A DNA stretch of 64,000 bases, from positions 1 through 64,000 of the forward strand of contig JACEVL010001189.1 of assembly GCA_020284085.1 (NCBI GenBank), written 5' to 3'. Source of the DNA: Aporrectodea caliginosa. Taxonomy: Eukaryota; Annelida; Clitellata; Crassiclitellata; Lumbricidae. The notes below the pieces were generated by a model, which saw only the letters and a program-made list of their open reading frames with translations, made no database searches and was not told where the DNA came from. The position numbers and the translations under genes are program-made. This document shows positions 43,960 through 55,639 of the stretch, in pieces (the first letter of the stretch is position 1; each line of letters opens with the position of its first letter).

Positions 43960-44315
43960 TTCGCATCATTTTATTAAGTTAGAAATTGAGAGCCGCTTTT
44001 AAAGTAATTACGTAGGCCTACTCATTCGTCGTGATCTTGAGATATGCTAATAGACAGTCTAAGATTAATAATTCTATCAAATCGTTATAAATGAAGTCAT
44101 AATGACCCATGACATGCAACAACTCTGCAGCCATAACAGTATCATGTGTGGGCCACATGTTTGTCTACGTTCGCATGTCTAGATTCTAAATCATACCTTG
44201 ATATGTAATTGACTGCTATTACCTACCCCTCATCGTAATGTTACTGTCAGTGAAACGTGTATCGAGCGATCATTTTGCATGCGTAGTGTGCAAATTTCGA
44301 GATAATTTATGATTT
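43960..44315 (+). repeat. Orphan upstream repeat block (type alpha)
   Basis: Two to three degenerate units, ending in 'gtcagtgaaacgtgtatcgagcgatcattttgcatgcgtagtgtgcaa'-like DNA that matches 29680-29725 and 3760-3805. No TATA or exon 1 follows; a GCCGGT-ended element lies just downstream. Confidence 0.6.
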
Positions 44316-44476
44316 CGCTTCGAGGCGCAATGACTCTGCATGAATAACCCTAAGCTGATTCGTCATAGGCAATGTCACGGGTGTATCTCTCCGCCCGACG
44401 CAGAGATATCGGAATCATTTAATACATGTGTAATTCAATACCTGAAAATGTGGCGACGATGTCAGCTGCACCCAGT

Positions 44477-44820
44477 GCCGGTATCCCGAGATATTCTATC
44501 CCCCTAAAGCATATTCCCGGATGGAATAAGCCGGTTTGGAGTATCCGTGGGGATAAACCATTCTCCCCATCGTCATATGCATCACGATAGTCAAGACGCA
44601 AATCCAGTCAAAATCACCAAAAACGAAGTAAATTAATTTCAGGTCGACGTACAAACTAAAGATACGTAACTTAAAATATTTTATGTGTACAATAAATCCA
44701 AACAGTACGACTGAATGCACTTAGAAACCGCCAAAAATGCAAACTAAACCGAATACTCCATTTTGCTAAGGGGATATTTATGTATGGGGAATGGGGAATA
44801 CTCTATTTCGTGACACCAGC
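44477..44820. mobile_element. Short (344-bp) element with GCCGGTGTC-type inverted ends
   Basis: Starts GCCGGTATC and ends GACACCAGC, imperfect complements. Just inside are 'ttctatccccc', 'catattccc', 'gagtatccgtgggga' and 'gaatactctattt', variants of the 'agtatcccc' motif seen at the ends of the 58040-61684 element. It has no coding capacity and no clear target duplication. Confidence 0.6.
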
Positions 44821-44824
44821 CTTA

Positions 44825-44995
44825 ATCACAGGATGCCAGAGACGCCAAAAGCTAGGAGGCGCTAGTATGTGCTTTAACAGTTTCATATTTTTCACATATT
44901 TAGCCAGTTGATTGTTATTAAGACGTATGTACACCAGAGTGCGAATATACAATTGGTTTAATAAAGAATATACTTACTTACTTATTTATTATCCA
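44825..44995 (+). mobile_element. Retroelement 3' scrap with (CTTA)n tail
   Basis: 'ataaagaatatacttacttacttatt' at 44960-44990 matches the terminus at 41000-41031. Confidence 0.45.
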
Positions 44996-45359
44996 GGGTT
45001 GACTATAGCCTACTAATGAAAAATCGTAATAATAGTAAATAAGTCAGTTGAACGCAATGTTCTGGCTAGTTCCTCAACAATTCCTCATTGGGTTGTGACG
45101 TTGGTGGACCGTGAATGGAGTAAAATGAATGCTTTGCCAGGAGCGCCATTTGGGATGAGGCAGACCCTTTGTGCACCAAGGTAGTCGTCGTACATTGTAC
45201 ATATGTATATGTAGTCTACATTGTAGACGTTTTAATAAACGACCGCATGGCAACGACCCTGCTCATTTTCAATAAATTTTCAATGAATAGATCAGGTGAC
45301 AGCCTTCACCACTGCTGCTATTTTAATGGGTGCCACGCCATTTTAGGGTCCATGTTAGA

Positions 45360-46250
45360 ACATTTGACTTCGATACGTTTTGTGGCAGTAAGGAAGTATA
45401 ATGGCCGTTATGGCGTAAGAGACAAACATGCATAGCCTACACACACTAGTTTGCAAACGAGATTTAAGACCGCGAACCCCAACCGAAAGGGATAGGGTAA
45501 ATTCCTATCCCGCTTTGACAGGTTCATGAGAAATAGAAGAAATTTTGATAATGCGGACGAAATTCGCACCCACCTTCAGCATAAATAATCTGATCAGAGG
45601 TAATGATTCAAGCTCACCTATTAAGTGACGTTTAGCTGCAATTAGGCATCTCTGGAAATAGTTTTTTTTCTGAACCGACAGGTTGTCAGCCCAACGTTGC
45701 CCAATGGACTTCATTTTACCTTGGTCAAACAAAATAACACGAGAACTCTACAGTAACTAACGGTGAAGTACTTGACATTTCACATGTAAAGACAGAATAT
45801 GAAGCATAGGCTACCACTCCATAATACTTAGTTCTCTTCACTTGCTAATACGTAAAGCCGGTGATCTTCGCATCTTTGCAAAAAATGTAAGTCACACCTT
45901 GGTAGTCCCTTTAAATGTAATGCAGTACTCAGTGGTCATAGTCTTAGAAATTCTTCGCATAATAATCTAATCCAAAAAAGCTAAAATAACGCAGAGGCAG
46001 AATTTTTTACGTGTCAGTTTGGACGTATTATTGATAGCAATTTTAAAGCCATCGGACATCTTAGTTGACGTAGTCTATATGATTTCAGTATAATTGAAAT
46101 GGCCTCGGGGATTTCGTGACTATAACATTATTATCTACTCAAAAGTCGAAAGCTTAACCACAGTGACGCATTTTCTCTGAATAAAGCATCTTTGCAATAA
46201 ATCTAAGCTATAGAGGCTGATGGGCAATTTAAGCGTAATTAGTAGAGGAG
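45360..46250 (+). repeat. Segmentally duplicated block S, copy 4
   Basis: 'gaaagggatagggtaaattc', 'aggcatctctggaaata', 'gtcagcccaacg' and 'cttgctaatacgtaaagccggtga' are colinear with 31570-32300. By analogy with copy 3, the promoter and exon 1 of CTL copy 4 should follow within ~3 kb, where the assembly gap lies. Confidence 0.65.
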
Positions 46251-46464
46251 AAGTAAATCCTCTGGGCCATTTACAAATGCGCTACATAAAAATCTGTGAT
46301 TCTCCCATAGCCTAGGTTATTAATGATCACACGTCCACACGTTTCTTTTTTTAAAAAAACTGTTGGGAAATCCCCAAGGTATCGATCGATGAGTCATCGC
46401 GCGCGAAAGTTCCCAACAGTTTCGATCAGTCGTCAGTCTCGATGATGAGCCGTCACACGGTCGT

Positions 46465-46838
46465 NNNNNNNNNNNNNNNNNNNNNNNNNNNNNNNNNNNN
46501 NNNNNNNNNNNNNNNNNNNNNNNNNNNNNNNNNNNNNNNNNNNNNNNNNNNNNNNNNNNNNNNNNNNNNNNNNNNNNNNNNNNNNNNNNNNNNNNNNNNN
46601 NNNNNNNNNNNNNNNNNNNNNNNNNNNNNNNNNNNNNNNNNNNNNNNNNNNNNNNNNNNNNNNNNNNNNNNNNNNNNNNNNNNNNNNNNNNNNNNNNNNN
46701 NNNNNNNNNNNNNNNNNNNNNNNNNNNNNNNNNNNNNNNNNNNNNNNNNNNNNNNNNNNNNNNNNNNNNNNNNNNNNNNNNNNNNNNNNNNNNNNNNNNN
46801 NNNNNNNNNNNNNNNNNNNNNNNNNNNNNNNNNNNNNN
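46465..46838. other. Assembly gap (374 N)
   Basis: Run of N. It lies in the interval where exon 1 of CTL copy 4 is expected. Confidence 0.99.
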
Positions 46839-47372
46839 GGGCCCCCCAAAAAAAAAAAAATTTTTTTAAAAAGGGGGGGTTTTTAAAGGGAAAAAAACCC
46901 CAAACCCCCAAACCGGGAAAACCCCCCCCCGGGGGGGGCCAAAAAAAAAAAAAAAACCCTTAAATTTTTAAAAAAAAAAGGGGGGAAAAAGGGAAATTTA
47001 TTTTTAACCTTTGGCCAAAAAAAACCAAAAAACCCCCTTTTTTTTTTTTTTTCCCCCCGGGGGGTTTTTTTGGCAAAAAGGGGGGTTTTTTTTTTTTTAA
47101 CCCCAAAAAAAAACCCGGGGGGCCCCTTTTTAAAAAAAGGGGGGGCCCCCCGGAAAAACCCCCCCCCCCCTTTTTTTTAAGGGAAAAAACCCCCCCGGGG
47201 GGGGTTTTTTTCCCCCTTTTTTTTTCCCCAAAAACCCCCCCCCCCCCCCCTTTTTTAAAAAGGGTTTTTTTTTTTTCCCCCCTCCCGGGCCCCCCTTTCC
47301 CCCCTTTTTCCCCAAAAAAGCCGGGGGGGGCCCTTTTTTTTTTTTTAAAAAAAAAAAAAATTTTTTTTAACC
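46839..47372. other. Probable assembly artefact: homopolymer-inflated sequence
   Basis: Directly after the gap the sequence consists almost only of runs of one base (stretches of 5-20 A, C, G or T), then normal DNA resumes abruptly at about 47373. Such run-length structure is unlike any other part of the window and fits a corrupted consensus. Glycine/lysine/proline-rich frames here should be ignored. Confidence 0.8.
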
Positions 47373-47739
47373 AATCCGGTTGAAAACCCGGCAACCGGTT
47401 ACAGTGTACAATTATGCAATTGAAACAATTCACAAGAACACAAATGACAGAAGACATAAATCTTAATTACTAACAGAGCAGACAGCCTGCAATACGCTTG
47501 TTTCAATGGCAGCCTACAAAGCATGTCTACCCTACGGGGCTCGAACTCGGTACCTCTCGCTCTCTATGCCAGTGTGTTCTGCCATCGGACATACGATCAA
47601 TAGCATCTTTAACAGTTCAAGAAACTTTTATGTTCGTCTTAAGGCACATTTGCTAAGAGATTATTAGGTAGCCGTTCCGGAGCGCCCTTGTGAGTTGTTC
47701 AAGGTACTCTGATACCTCAGGTATAGCCGTTCCATTTAA

Positions 47740-47740
<1 letters not shown>
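47373..47740. other. Short unique stretch with tRNA-like SINE remnant and LINE 3' scrap
   Basis: A minus-strand B-box-like 'gagttcgagcccc' at about 47524-47545 suggests a tRNA-derived SINE remnant. 47640-47710 reads like a LINE C-terminus and 3' UTR ('gttccggagcgccctt'). Both are weak. Confidence 0.35.
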
Positions 47741-48072
<332 letters not shown>

Positions 48073-48073
48073 C

Positions 48074-48320
48074 CGGGGCGCGGTGGTGTAGGGGTATATG
48101 TTCGGTGCCTTAGCTGGAGGGTTGCGGGTTCGAATCCACCCCAAAGTCGCCGCGTAGGGACCCTGGGCAAGTCCTTCACTCGCAATTGCTCATGCGCTTC
48201 GGCGTGAAACTCCGATTCAGCGTTCGCGCAGTAGTCGAGCGCCTCTGAATGGGAAATCTAGTAGGGGCGCTATAACAAGTGTTCAAATACAATACAATAC
48301 AATACAATACAATACAATAA
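48074..48320 (+). mobile_element. tRNA-derived SINE 2, second copy
   Basis: Matches 14988-15222: A-box-like 'ggtggtgtaggggta', B box 'gggttcgaatccacc', the LINE-like end 'gagcgcctctgaatggg' then 'ggggcgctataacaagtg', and a long (AATAC)n tail. The pair has the same order and orientation as at 14.8 kb. Confidence 0.85.
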
Positions 48321-48548
48321 TTAATTTAAACTTATCCTCAAACCTGGCTCCTGTCTTTTTTTGTTACTACAGCAAAGGTGGACCTTAAATAATCGCCCTC
48401 TTCAAACTGCTCCCTTATGTCTGCCTACATGTTGAGGTTGTCGACGTCTAAATTTGCACAAACAGGCTCTGTCCCTGCCTTTATTGCTATATATAGCGAC
48501 TTGATTTACCTAGGCTATACCACAGGATATAATCTTATATAAATACAC

Positions 48549-48550
<2 letters not shown>

Positions 48551-48647
<97 letters not shown>

Positions 48648-48665
48648 TATAATAATAATAATTTA

Positions 48666-48759
<94 letters not shown>

Positions 48760-48975
48760 TAATCACAGAGATGGGCCGTCATCTGACAAAGGCGACGGAC
48801 GACGTCAGAGAGACGACCTTCCTCTTCCAAAGACTGTCGTTGACAATTCAGCGCTTTAACGCTGTGGCCTTCACCGGTTCTTTTGTTGACCCTATGCCCG
48901 AGATGGAAGAGGGATAGCCGCTTCCAGTTACACTAGATAATAATAATAATAATAATAGTAATAATAATAATAATG

Positions 48976-49074
<99 letters not shown>

Positions 49075-49075
49075 T
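48551..49075. repeat. (TAA)n microsatellites flanking a LINE-D scrap
   Basis: TAA tracts at 48551-48757 and 48937-49075; the tyrosine-rich minus frame is an artefact. Confidence 0.9.
48768..48917 (+). mobile_element. C-terminal scrap of LINE family D
   Basis: Encodes MGRHLTKATDDVRETTFLFQ, then RLSLTIQRFNAVAFTGSF to a stop at 48917. It aligns with the end of the 13190-16270 polymerase (ETSYLFQRISVMIQQLNAVA, FHGTF). It is only the last ~50 codons and sits between TAA tracts. Confidence 0.75.
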
Positions 49076-49460
49076 TCTTTATTCAGATGCCAGCGACGGC
49101 CTATTCGTACAGATGCGTAGAGATAGCAGGGATCATTTGACATGGGCGATCGGTCGTTTTTGGACCTGCGTAAAACTCACCCATGTGAGCTTGAGAAGAT
49201 TCTCTATGATCTTTCCGAAGACTTAGTTCCTCATCGTAATCCTAATCATCAACTCCAAATTGCCCATGAACTACTCTAAGGCTAAGCTTATTCATGAGCT
49301 TGAAGAAGTCCAACTTGAACTCTACTGTTGCTTTAGGACAAGAATGTACGTTTAGTGTGTTGTATGGGATCGCCCAAGCCTCTGGGAGGATATTCAGCGC
49401 TCTGTATATCCTAGTCACCAATTATTCGATTGAATAGCTATTATGACCTACTTTTTGTTT
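49073..49460 (-). mobile_element. Probable retroelement 3' region with (ATT)n tail
   Basis: The minus strand ends 'ctgaataaagaatatt' plus an (ATT)n tail. A minus frame includes KATVEFKLDFFKLMNKLSLR, VVHGQFGVDD. It resembles the C-terminus and tail of a LINE, but the family is not recognised. Confidence 0.4.
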
Positions 49461-50179
49461 ATTCTTAAGAGACCTCTACGCGTTTAACTCGAGAATCATA
49501 CAGCAGGGAACTAGCTCTTAGAGGAAAATTACTGTATCGAATATAAAGATAATTTATTATAAGAAATGATCTCCAGAAATAGATAATGAAATGAAATCAT
49601 TATTAACAGAAGAATAAGAATTAACTCTCATACCGGAATTCAGAGAAAACGATCATCAGCCACACAACGATTACTGTAGGTAATGATTCCCACAAGAATG
49701 ACGTATCCTGGGTTGCGCGGACTTATATATAGATTTCCGGCGCTTAGGTTGGTCACGTGTTACATCCGCGTTTCAAATCTCGGTTGCACACTAATCTGGC
49801 AGAATCTACCGAAAGGAAACCCTACTCATGACGCCTGGGCCATTGAGCCACGGAGCTGTTGGGAAGTCAGATCGCTTCGGTCGATAGTAAGGGAAACTGG
49901 CATGCAATGTGGGTGGCAAACTATTTCTGTATCTCGATGTATCTTTTCTGTAGCGCCATTACATAGTTTTAGATTTCGATATTGCACCACAGACCGTTCC
50001 TTTTGTTCAGCTTCGGAACCACCTGCAACTGGCGAATGTGTTACCCAACTCGCTCACCAGTGTGCGATGATAGCTGCTCATCTATTGCTCTGCAATGGTC
50101 TTGGTCTCTGGTGCTAGCCAGTAATCGCTGTGGCTATTGTGCAGGTTGGCGGTGTATTATAGGTCCCCTCCTCGAATAA
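49461..50179. other. Spacer with possible tRNA-like SINE (49740-49870, minus)
   Basis: Minus-strand 'ctccgtggctcaatggc' resembles an A box and 'gagatttgaaac' a weak B box. The 144-codon plus frame at 49683-50117 has no family resemblance and crosses this region. No gene is called. Confidence 0.3.
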
Positions 50180-51034
50180 GCCGGTGTCATGATATAAAGT
50201 CTACCCCCGAAACAGAGTCTCCCCCCGGAGACTCTGTATCAAAACAAAGTCTCCCCCATTGAAATAGAATCTCCCCGTCTACGATACAAAGTCTCCCCTA
50301 CTAAAAAATCGCCCCTCTATATTTCAGTTGCTTTCATATATAATTTTAAATGTGATTTAATATGTACATTTTCGTAAAAAAATTCTTATGTGTTTACTAT
50401 TTGAATTGGACATGAAAACATGAAGTGAAATCAGAAAATTATGAAATAAATGTTTTATAAGAGTAAATGTAGAACACCACTAGGATGTCGGACGTTTATG
50501 TCAATAAAACGCAATGGTTAGGCCTAGATTACACACATTGTTTGTTTGTTATAGCCTAATTAAGGAAATGGCTCTGACCACAAGTAGGCATTTTACTAGT
50601 GCTAGTTTCTGAAACGATTCTGTGATCAGTAATCCCTATCGCATTCAATAATTAATGCTACAGTCCTTTTGCCAGCTAACGCTAATTAGCTTCCCGCTGA
50701 TTTTTTAGGGTTAGATGACTTAGATCTACCACTGAAACTGTGTTGGATATTGGTCGTTCAATATTATAAGCGTCAGATATAATATCAGGCCAGCTTATTA
50801 GCTATACAAGGAGTCTGAAACGATGCATTGGAATAACTATACCTGTACTGACTTCCTGATACGAGCTAGCACGTGGCTTCTATGCGATTCTTGATGCAGA
50901 TTAGGCCTAACCTTCAACTGATATTAATCAACTGATATGAGCTTGCACTTGATTTTCTGTGAATCTTTTGATGCGGAATAGGCCTACCATTCGTCCATTG
51001 ATCTGGTTAACATATTCGTTGCTTATTATTGTTA

Positions 51035-51395
51035 GCATTCACAGAACCACCGAATAAGCGAAGCTAAATCAAACCTGTTTAGTGTCGATAGGCCAATATC
51101 AATTAAAGAAAATAAAGCATTGTAGTATGTGAAGCCAGTATAGGCTTGAGACAAAGACTACTGAAGCATTTGTTAAACCATGGAATTATTATGCTTGTCC
51201 TTGCTTTTCTGGCATTCTTTGATGAAGATTAGGCATTCATAGAACCACTGAATAAGCGAAGCTAAATCAAACCTATTTAGTGTCGATAGGCCAATATCAA
51301 TTAGGCCCTAAAGAAAATAAAGCATTGTAGTCCGTGAAGCCAGTATAGGCTTGAGATAAAGACTACTGAAGCATTTGTTGAACCATGGAGTTATT
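51035..51395. repeat. Tandem duplication, period 198 bp
   Basis: 'gcattcacagaaccac' at 51035 recurs as 'gcattcatagaaccac' at 51233. The following ~160 bp (taagcgaagctaaatcaaac, gataggccaatatcaatta, gaagccagtataggcttgag) are >90% alike by eye. Confidence 0.85.
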
Positions 51396-51956
51396 CGGCT
51401 TATATCGAATGTTATTTGCTCATGGAGGTAATAAACGCTATAGAACTTAGTTGATTAGATTCGTTTATAAGGGCAGACCACAAAAAGTTATTCGTAGACG
51501 CCAATCATCGTCGATATGACGGCGTCGTTAAAATAAACTTATTACACACAATTATTCGTAACTGAAGTTCATTAAATTTTCTGCTTAGACTTAGACGATC
51601 TCAGCGGATTCAATGAAACAACTATTCTCATGGATTCAGCTTCTACTTACGGGTACAATTTTTGTTCTCAATCCTGCAGCGTCTATTTTAAATTGACCAT
51701 ACGAAATAATTTACCAACTTAAAGTATGGGATTAGCCACAAAGGCCTTAGAATTAATTGACCAGATAAACACCCAACATCCTACAAATAAGCGAATTTAT
51801 CCATGGTAGGCCTACCCTTGGTATGGAACAACGTCCCTATCACCATTCGTCGATTGCCTAACTTGAAATTATTTATGAAGACTATGCGTAGGCCTACTCG
51901 TCTAATAAATGCTTAATCATTCAAATCTCTATGTTGCTGATACTTAGTTAAAAAAA

Positions 51957-53330
51957 TTTTTAATACTCCACTATGCTTATTATTTGCTAAAATGAATAAA
52001 TATGGACTATTAGTTCCTTAAAAATGGCAACTATGACAATAAGTGCATAATTGTACACCAGGGCAGGTAATGAATTAGAAAGTCTATCTGAATTGTTTAA
52101 AGCCATTAAATAATATCCTTAAATTTATCCAAGACTAATTATACTATATTTAGATCTAAGAAGAAAATTCTTCCTGTCCTTGATTCCAGTATCAAAATTG
52201 ATAACAAAGAAATTACTCAGGTCACTACTACAAAATTTTTAGGTGTATATGTTGATGAGCATTTAACGTTTAATGATCATGTCTCAATAATAGCAAAAAA
52301 GTGGCAAAAAACATAGGCATTACTTCTCGGATTCGACATGTATTACAGAGACATACAGTATCCTGATGAACTTGTACAACACTCTCATTCTTCCTTACCT
52401 CTCCTATTGCAATATTGTATGGGCATCAAACTATCACATCAAACTACCACTCGCACCTGACAAGACTTACAATATTACGGGAAGCGTATTGTACGCATTA
52501 TTTGTGGTCTTAAATACAATCAAAGCACTCGCACATAATTTAAGAAACTCAGAATAATGTCGTTGCTAAGCATAAATAAGATGCAGACTCGGATATTTAT
52601 GTATAGATTTAAACATAGGCTATTACCAAAAAACTTTGCTAATAACTTCCAATTGAATTCAGATGTACATTGCTACTACATCAGATCCTATAATAAGTAT
52701 CATAACGTTTATGCACGAACCAAAACTCGACAGTTTTCAATTTCTTATCATGGACCCTGTGTATGGAATTCGCTGCCGATTCCTTTGACTAATGTGACAA
52801 CTTTAGCAATATTTCAAATGAAACTTAAACAGTATCTTATTGAACTGGAATAAATAAACTATAATGGATGTAAGAAACCACTGAAGACACTATGGCTGCT
52901 ACTGATCATCTGTTCTACCTATACTTAGAAAATTAAGGAAAATGGGGCTCCCTGGCAGCGGAGCATTAGTGCTCCTTTAGGGATAATTCTTTGACAATAG
53001 GAAACCGATTGTCTTATGGTAGACAACTTTGCTGCATAGATAATTAATTGGACTGAAGTGATTATGTACTGCTAGATTTGTTTTTGTGAAGCATTTGGTA
53101 CTTGATGTCAATAAAGTGTGTTGAATTGAATTGTTGTTGTTAATTGTTGATTAAAACTGGGAACAATAAATTGTTTGAAAATGAAAATTGAAATTGAAAT
53201 AATACTCCACTATGCTAATATGGACTATTAGTTCCTTACAAATGGCAACTATGACAATAAGTGCATAATTGTTGATTAAAACTGGGAACAATAAATTGGT
53301 TTTAAATGAAAATTGAAATTGAAATAAACT
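51957..53330. repeat. Direct repeats flanking a LINE insertion
   Basis: 'actccactatgct', 'atatggactattagttcctta' minus a base, and 'caataagtgcataattgt' occur at 51965-52056 and again at 53203-53272. 'attaaaactgggaacaataa' occurs at 53152 and 53275. An older ~138-bp tandem duplication received the LINE in its first unit. Confidence 0.7.
52060..53137 (+). mobile_element. Non-LTR retrotransposon C-terminal fragment
   Basis: Frames in pieces: SKKKILPVLDSSIKIDNKEI, TTKFLGVYVDEHLTFNDHV (about 52155-52280), MNLYNTLILPYLSYCNIVWA (52366-52425). Then SLLSINKMQTRIFMYRFKHR, LLPKNFANNFQLNSDVHCYY and FSISYHGPCVWNSLPIPLTN, with a stop at 52853. The 3' UTR has AATAAA-type 'caataaagtgtg' and a TTGAA-like tail. 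It has lost the RT palm and is dead. Confidence 0.75.
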
Positions 53331-53859
53331 CTCCCCGGGAAAGACTTTATTTCGACGGGGGGATGAAATATTCTCTCTCCCCGGAGACTTTGTTTCAGAA
53401 TATAGTCTCCGGGGCGAATTTATTCTGAAACAGATCCGCCAGGGGAGAATCTGTTTCGAAATAGAGTCTCCGGGGGAGACTTTTAGGGGAGACTCTGTCA
53501 CGCGACACCGGCAACAGCCTCGTTTGGCGTTGCTGACACCTGGTCGATGCTCACGTCTGCCTACTGATTTCTTTGGGCTAGTCTGGGTGTAAACACGCTT
53601 TTGAATATGTTGTACTAATGTTAATTAAAACTCTTAATAATAATTTGCGTCGAGACTAAATGTCTGAAATATAAGCCTAGCCTTGCATTGTCTACATTTA
53701 TCGTTATCTATCCCAAGCAAATTAGAAAACACTGTTTTGAAGACTTATTGTTCATTAAGCCAATCATAAACGACCTGCTAGCTATGTTAAGCGTCTTTGT
53801 TAGCCTAGGTCCCTATAATGCGCTGCATAAATACCCAGATACATACAAACATTACATAC

Positions 53860-55080
53860 AATGTCATAAATGAACCTACCACTTCAGCAACTTTTTAAAC
53901 AGCTTCGCAACTTACATCACATTACTACCCTCTTACAGGAACATGAATTTGTCTTCATGGTCTCAATGGACTTCTCCAAAGCATTTGACACTATTCGTCA
54001 TCACTCTTTGTTGGAAAAGCTTGGATCTATTGATATTCCGGATCATATTTTCAATTGGCTTTCAAACTATTTTCATGACCGCAAGCATAATTATCACCAA
54101 ATTCCAAGGAGAAGTTTCGTCAATTGCATCCATAAATGCTAGTGTTGTTCAGGGATCGGAGGTTGGACCTGGATCCTACGTAGTTGGGTCGTCTGACCTT
54201 CATCCTAAAAACAGCATTAATATTCTTGTTAAATATGCTGACGATACCTATTTATTAGTAGGATCATCTAATATTGGAACAGCTGCCGAAGAATATGATC
54301 ATGTGGCATCCTAGGCAAAAACTAATAATTTGAAGTTAAATCCATCTAAGACTCGTGAAATAATTTTCTCAAAATGAGGTTTTAAAGGGTCATCTATTAT
54401 ACCTATTGTCATCCAAGGTGTTGAAAGGGTTGACACTAATAGAGTGCTAGGGATTACCCTAAGTTCTGACTTGCGCATGACAAAGCATACTGAAAAAGTC
54501 CTTACCTCAAGTTCCACTTCTTTATACGCCCTCCGTGTTTTGAGAGATCACGGCATGGAATGCGCTGTCTCCATCTACTCGCTCTCGAATTCTAGCTAGT
54601 AACTCTCTTCCGCCTTTGCTTTCTCAAAACCTTTTTCTTCTCTTTGGCCTTGCGCACTGGGAGCGCCTCTAGGAATGGTTCACTATGAGAGGCGCTTATA
54701 AATGTTTGAATGGCAATACAATACAATACACCTAATGTATGCCTCCCCTGCCTGGTGGGGTTATGCCAGTGAGACTGATAGGAACAAATTACAAAGTATG
54801 CTAAATAGGATGAAACGTAGAGGTTTCCTCTTATCTACTACCCCTAGCGTTGTAGATATGTCCCAAGCTGCTGATTCTGGCTTATTTCGGGCTATTTGTG
54901 GGGATTCATGTCATGTTCTCCGGGAATCTTCTCACCTACACAGCAAATCAAATATAACTTACGTCCTAGAATTCACAACTTTAATTTCCCAATCAATGAC
55001 AAATGTAATTACATACCACGTATCTTGTTTAAGGATACATGAGTCAATTTCTGTTATTAGCTTAAATTCATGTAACAGGT
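53860..55080 (+). mobile_element. Non-LTR retrotransposon RT fragment (Jockey-like), interrupted
   Basis: Palm motif A in FVFMVSMDFSKAFDTIRHHS (about 53950-54008), then after a shift QGSEVGPGSYVVGSSDLHP and the catalytic KYADDTYLLVGSSN (54230-54275). NNLKLNPSKTREIIFSK, TNRVLGITLSSDLRMTKHTE, SLYALRVLRDHGM follow. After a LINE/SINE insert (54555-54733), MYASPAWWGYASETDRNKLQ, SMLNRMKRRGFLL (about 54734-54830). Several stops and shifts are present. Confidence 0.75.
54555..54733 (+). mobile_element. LINE 3' end inserted in the Jockey-like fragment
   Basis: WNALSPSTRSR-like codons ('tggaatgcgctgtctcc'), 'actgggagcgcctctagg', 'gagaggcgcttataaatg' and an (AATAC)n tail. It closely matches the 3' end of the 27466-28455 LINE (opposite strand). 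Confidence 0.75.
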
Positions 55081-55621
55081 AACGGAGTGGACAATTTCCG
55101 CATAATATGAAACAAACCTATTATCGCCTGCATTTCAGACCACAATTTTTGAACATATCAATTTGGTTCATTTAGGAGTTGAAACCTCATAATTGTTGAA
55201 ACATGAGCATCTTCAATGTAGATTAAATTTCGGTAACGGAGTGGACACCTATGCAAAGTATCATACGTAGTTTACACCTTTCAAACCAAATTATTGCCGC
55301 ATCTATTCGATATTTATAAAACACAACCACAGACGTCATAAAATGGTCTGATCAATTTGCAGCAGGTCCAGATGTTGGTAAGTAGGTAGTAGTGCAAGGA
55401 TTTATGTATGGTAACGGAGTGGACATTATTTCAGGTGACAGCTGAAAATAATGCACTTAGCCATAATAAGTACTGTTTAATTTAATGACAAACTTATTAA
55501 ATGAAGGGCGTTTCAATGCTGCTTACGACCAACAATAAATCCTTGGAAAAACTATCATTTGTAGTCATATTTTTTTAATGTTATTGCGGCAATGTGTGAA
55601 AGTGACGGTAACGGAGTGGAC
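55079..55621 (+). repeat. Four copies of the 15-mer GGTAACGGAGTGGAC in unrelated context
   Basis: Exact GGTAACGGAGTGGAC starts at 55079, 55232, 55410 and 55607 (spacings 153, 178 and 197 bp). The sequences between copies share little by eye, so the core is far better preserved than the rest of the repeat. Confidence 0.85.
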
Positions 55622-55639
55622 ATTTGCAAATTAAAACTC

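Larger units (their letters stand above)
50180..53512. mobile_element. Element with GCCGGTGTC inverted ends and C-rich subterminal repeats, copy 1 (3.3 kb)
   Basis: Begins GCCGGTGTCATGA and ends TCGCGACACCGGC-like (GACACCGGC at 53504-53512). The first ~120 bp contain five copies of an ~20-bp motif (aaacAGAGTCTCCCC, aaacAAAGTCTCCCC and so on). The last ~190 bp hold the same motif in both orientations ('ggagactttgtttc', 'gaaatagagtctcc'). The interior holds a 198-bp tandem duplication and a LINE (52060-53137). No transposase is recognised and no clear target duplication is seen; the base order CAACAG follows the right end here and in the 58040 copy. Confidence 0.65.

Noticed and set aside
46433..47457. 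Open frames across and after the N run (X-rich, then Gly/Lys/Pro/Phe-rich)
   Set aside because: They come from unsequenced N and from homopolymer-inflated sequence that looks like an assembly artefact.
48928..49143. Poly-Tyr open frame on the minus strand
   Set aside because: Product of the (TAA)n tract.
49683..50117. 144-codon plus-strand open frame
   Set aside because: No domain resemblance, no promoter or splice context, and it overlaps a tRNA-like repeat on the other strand.
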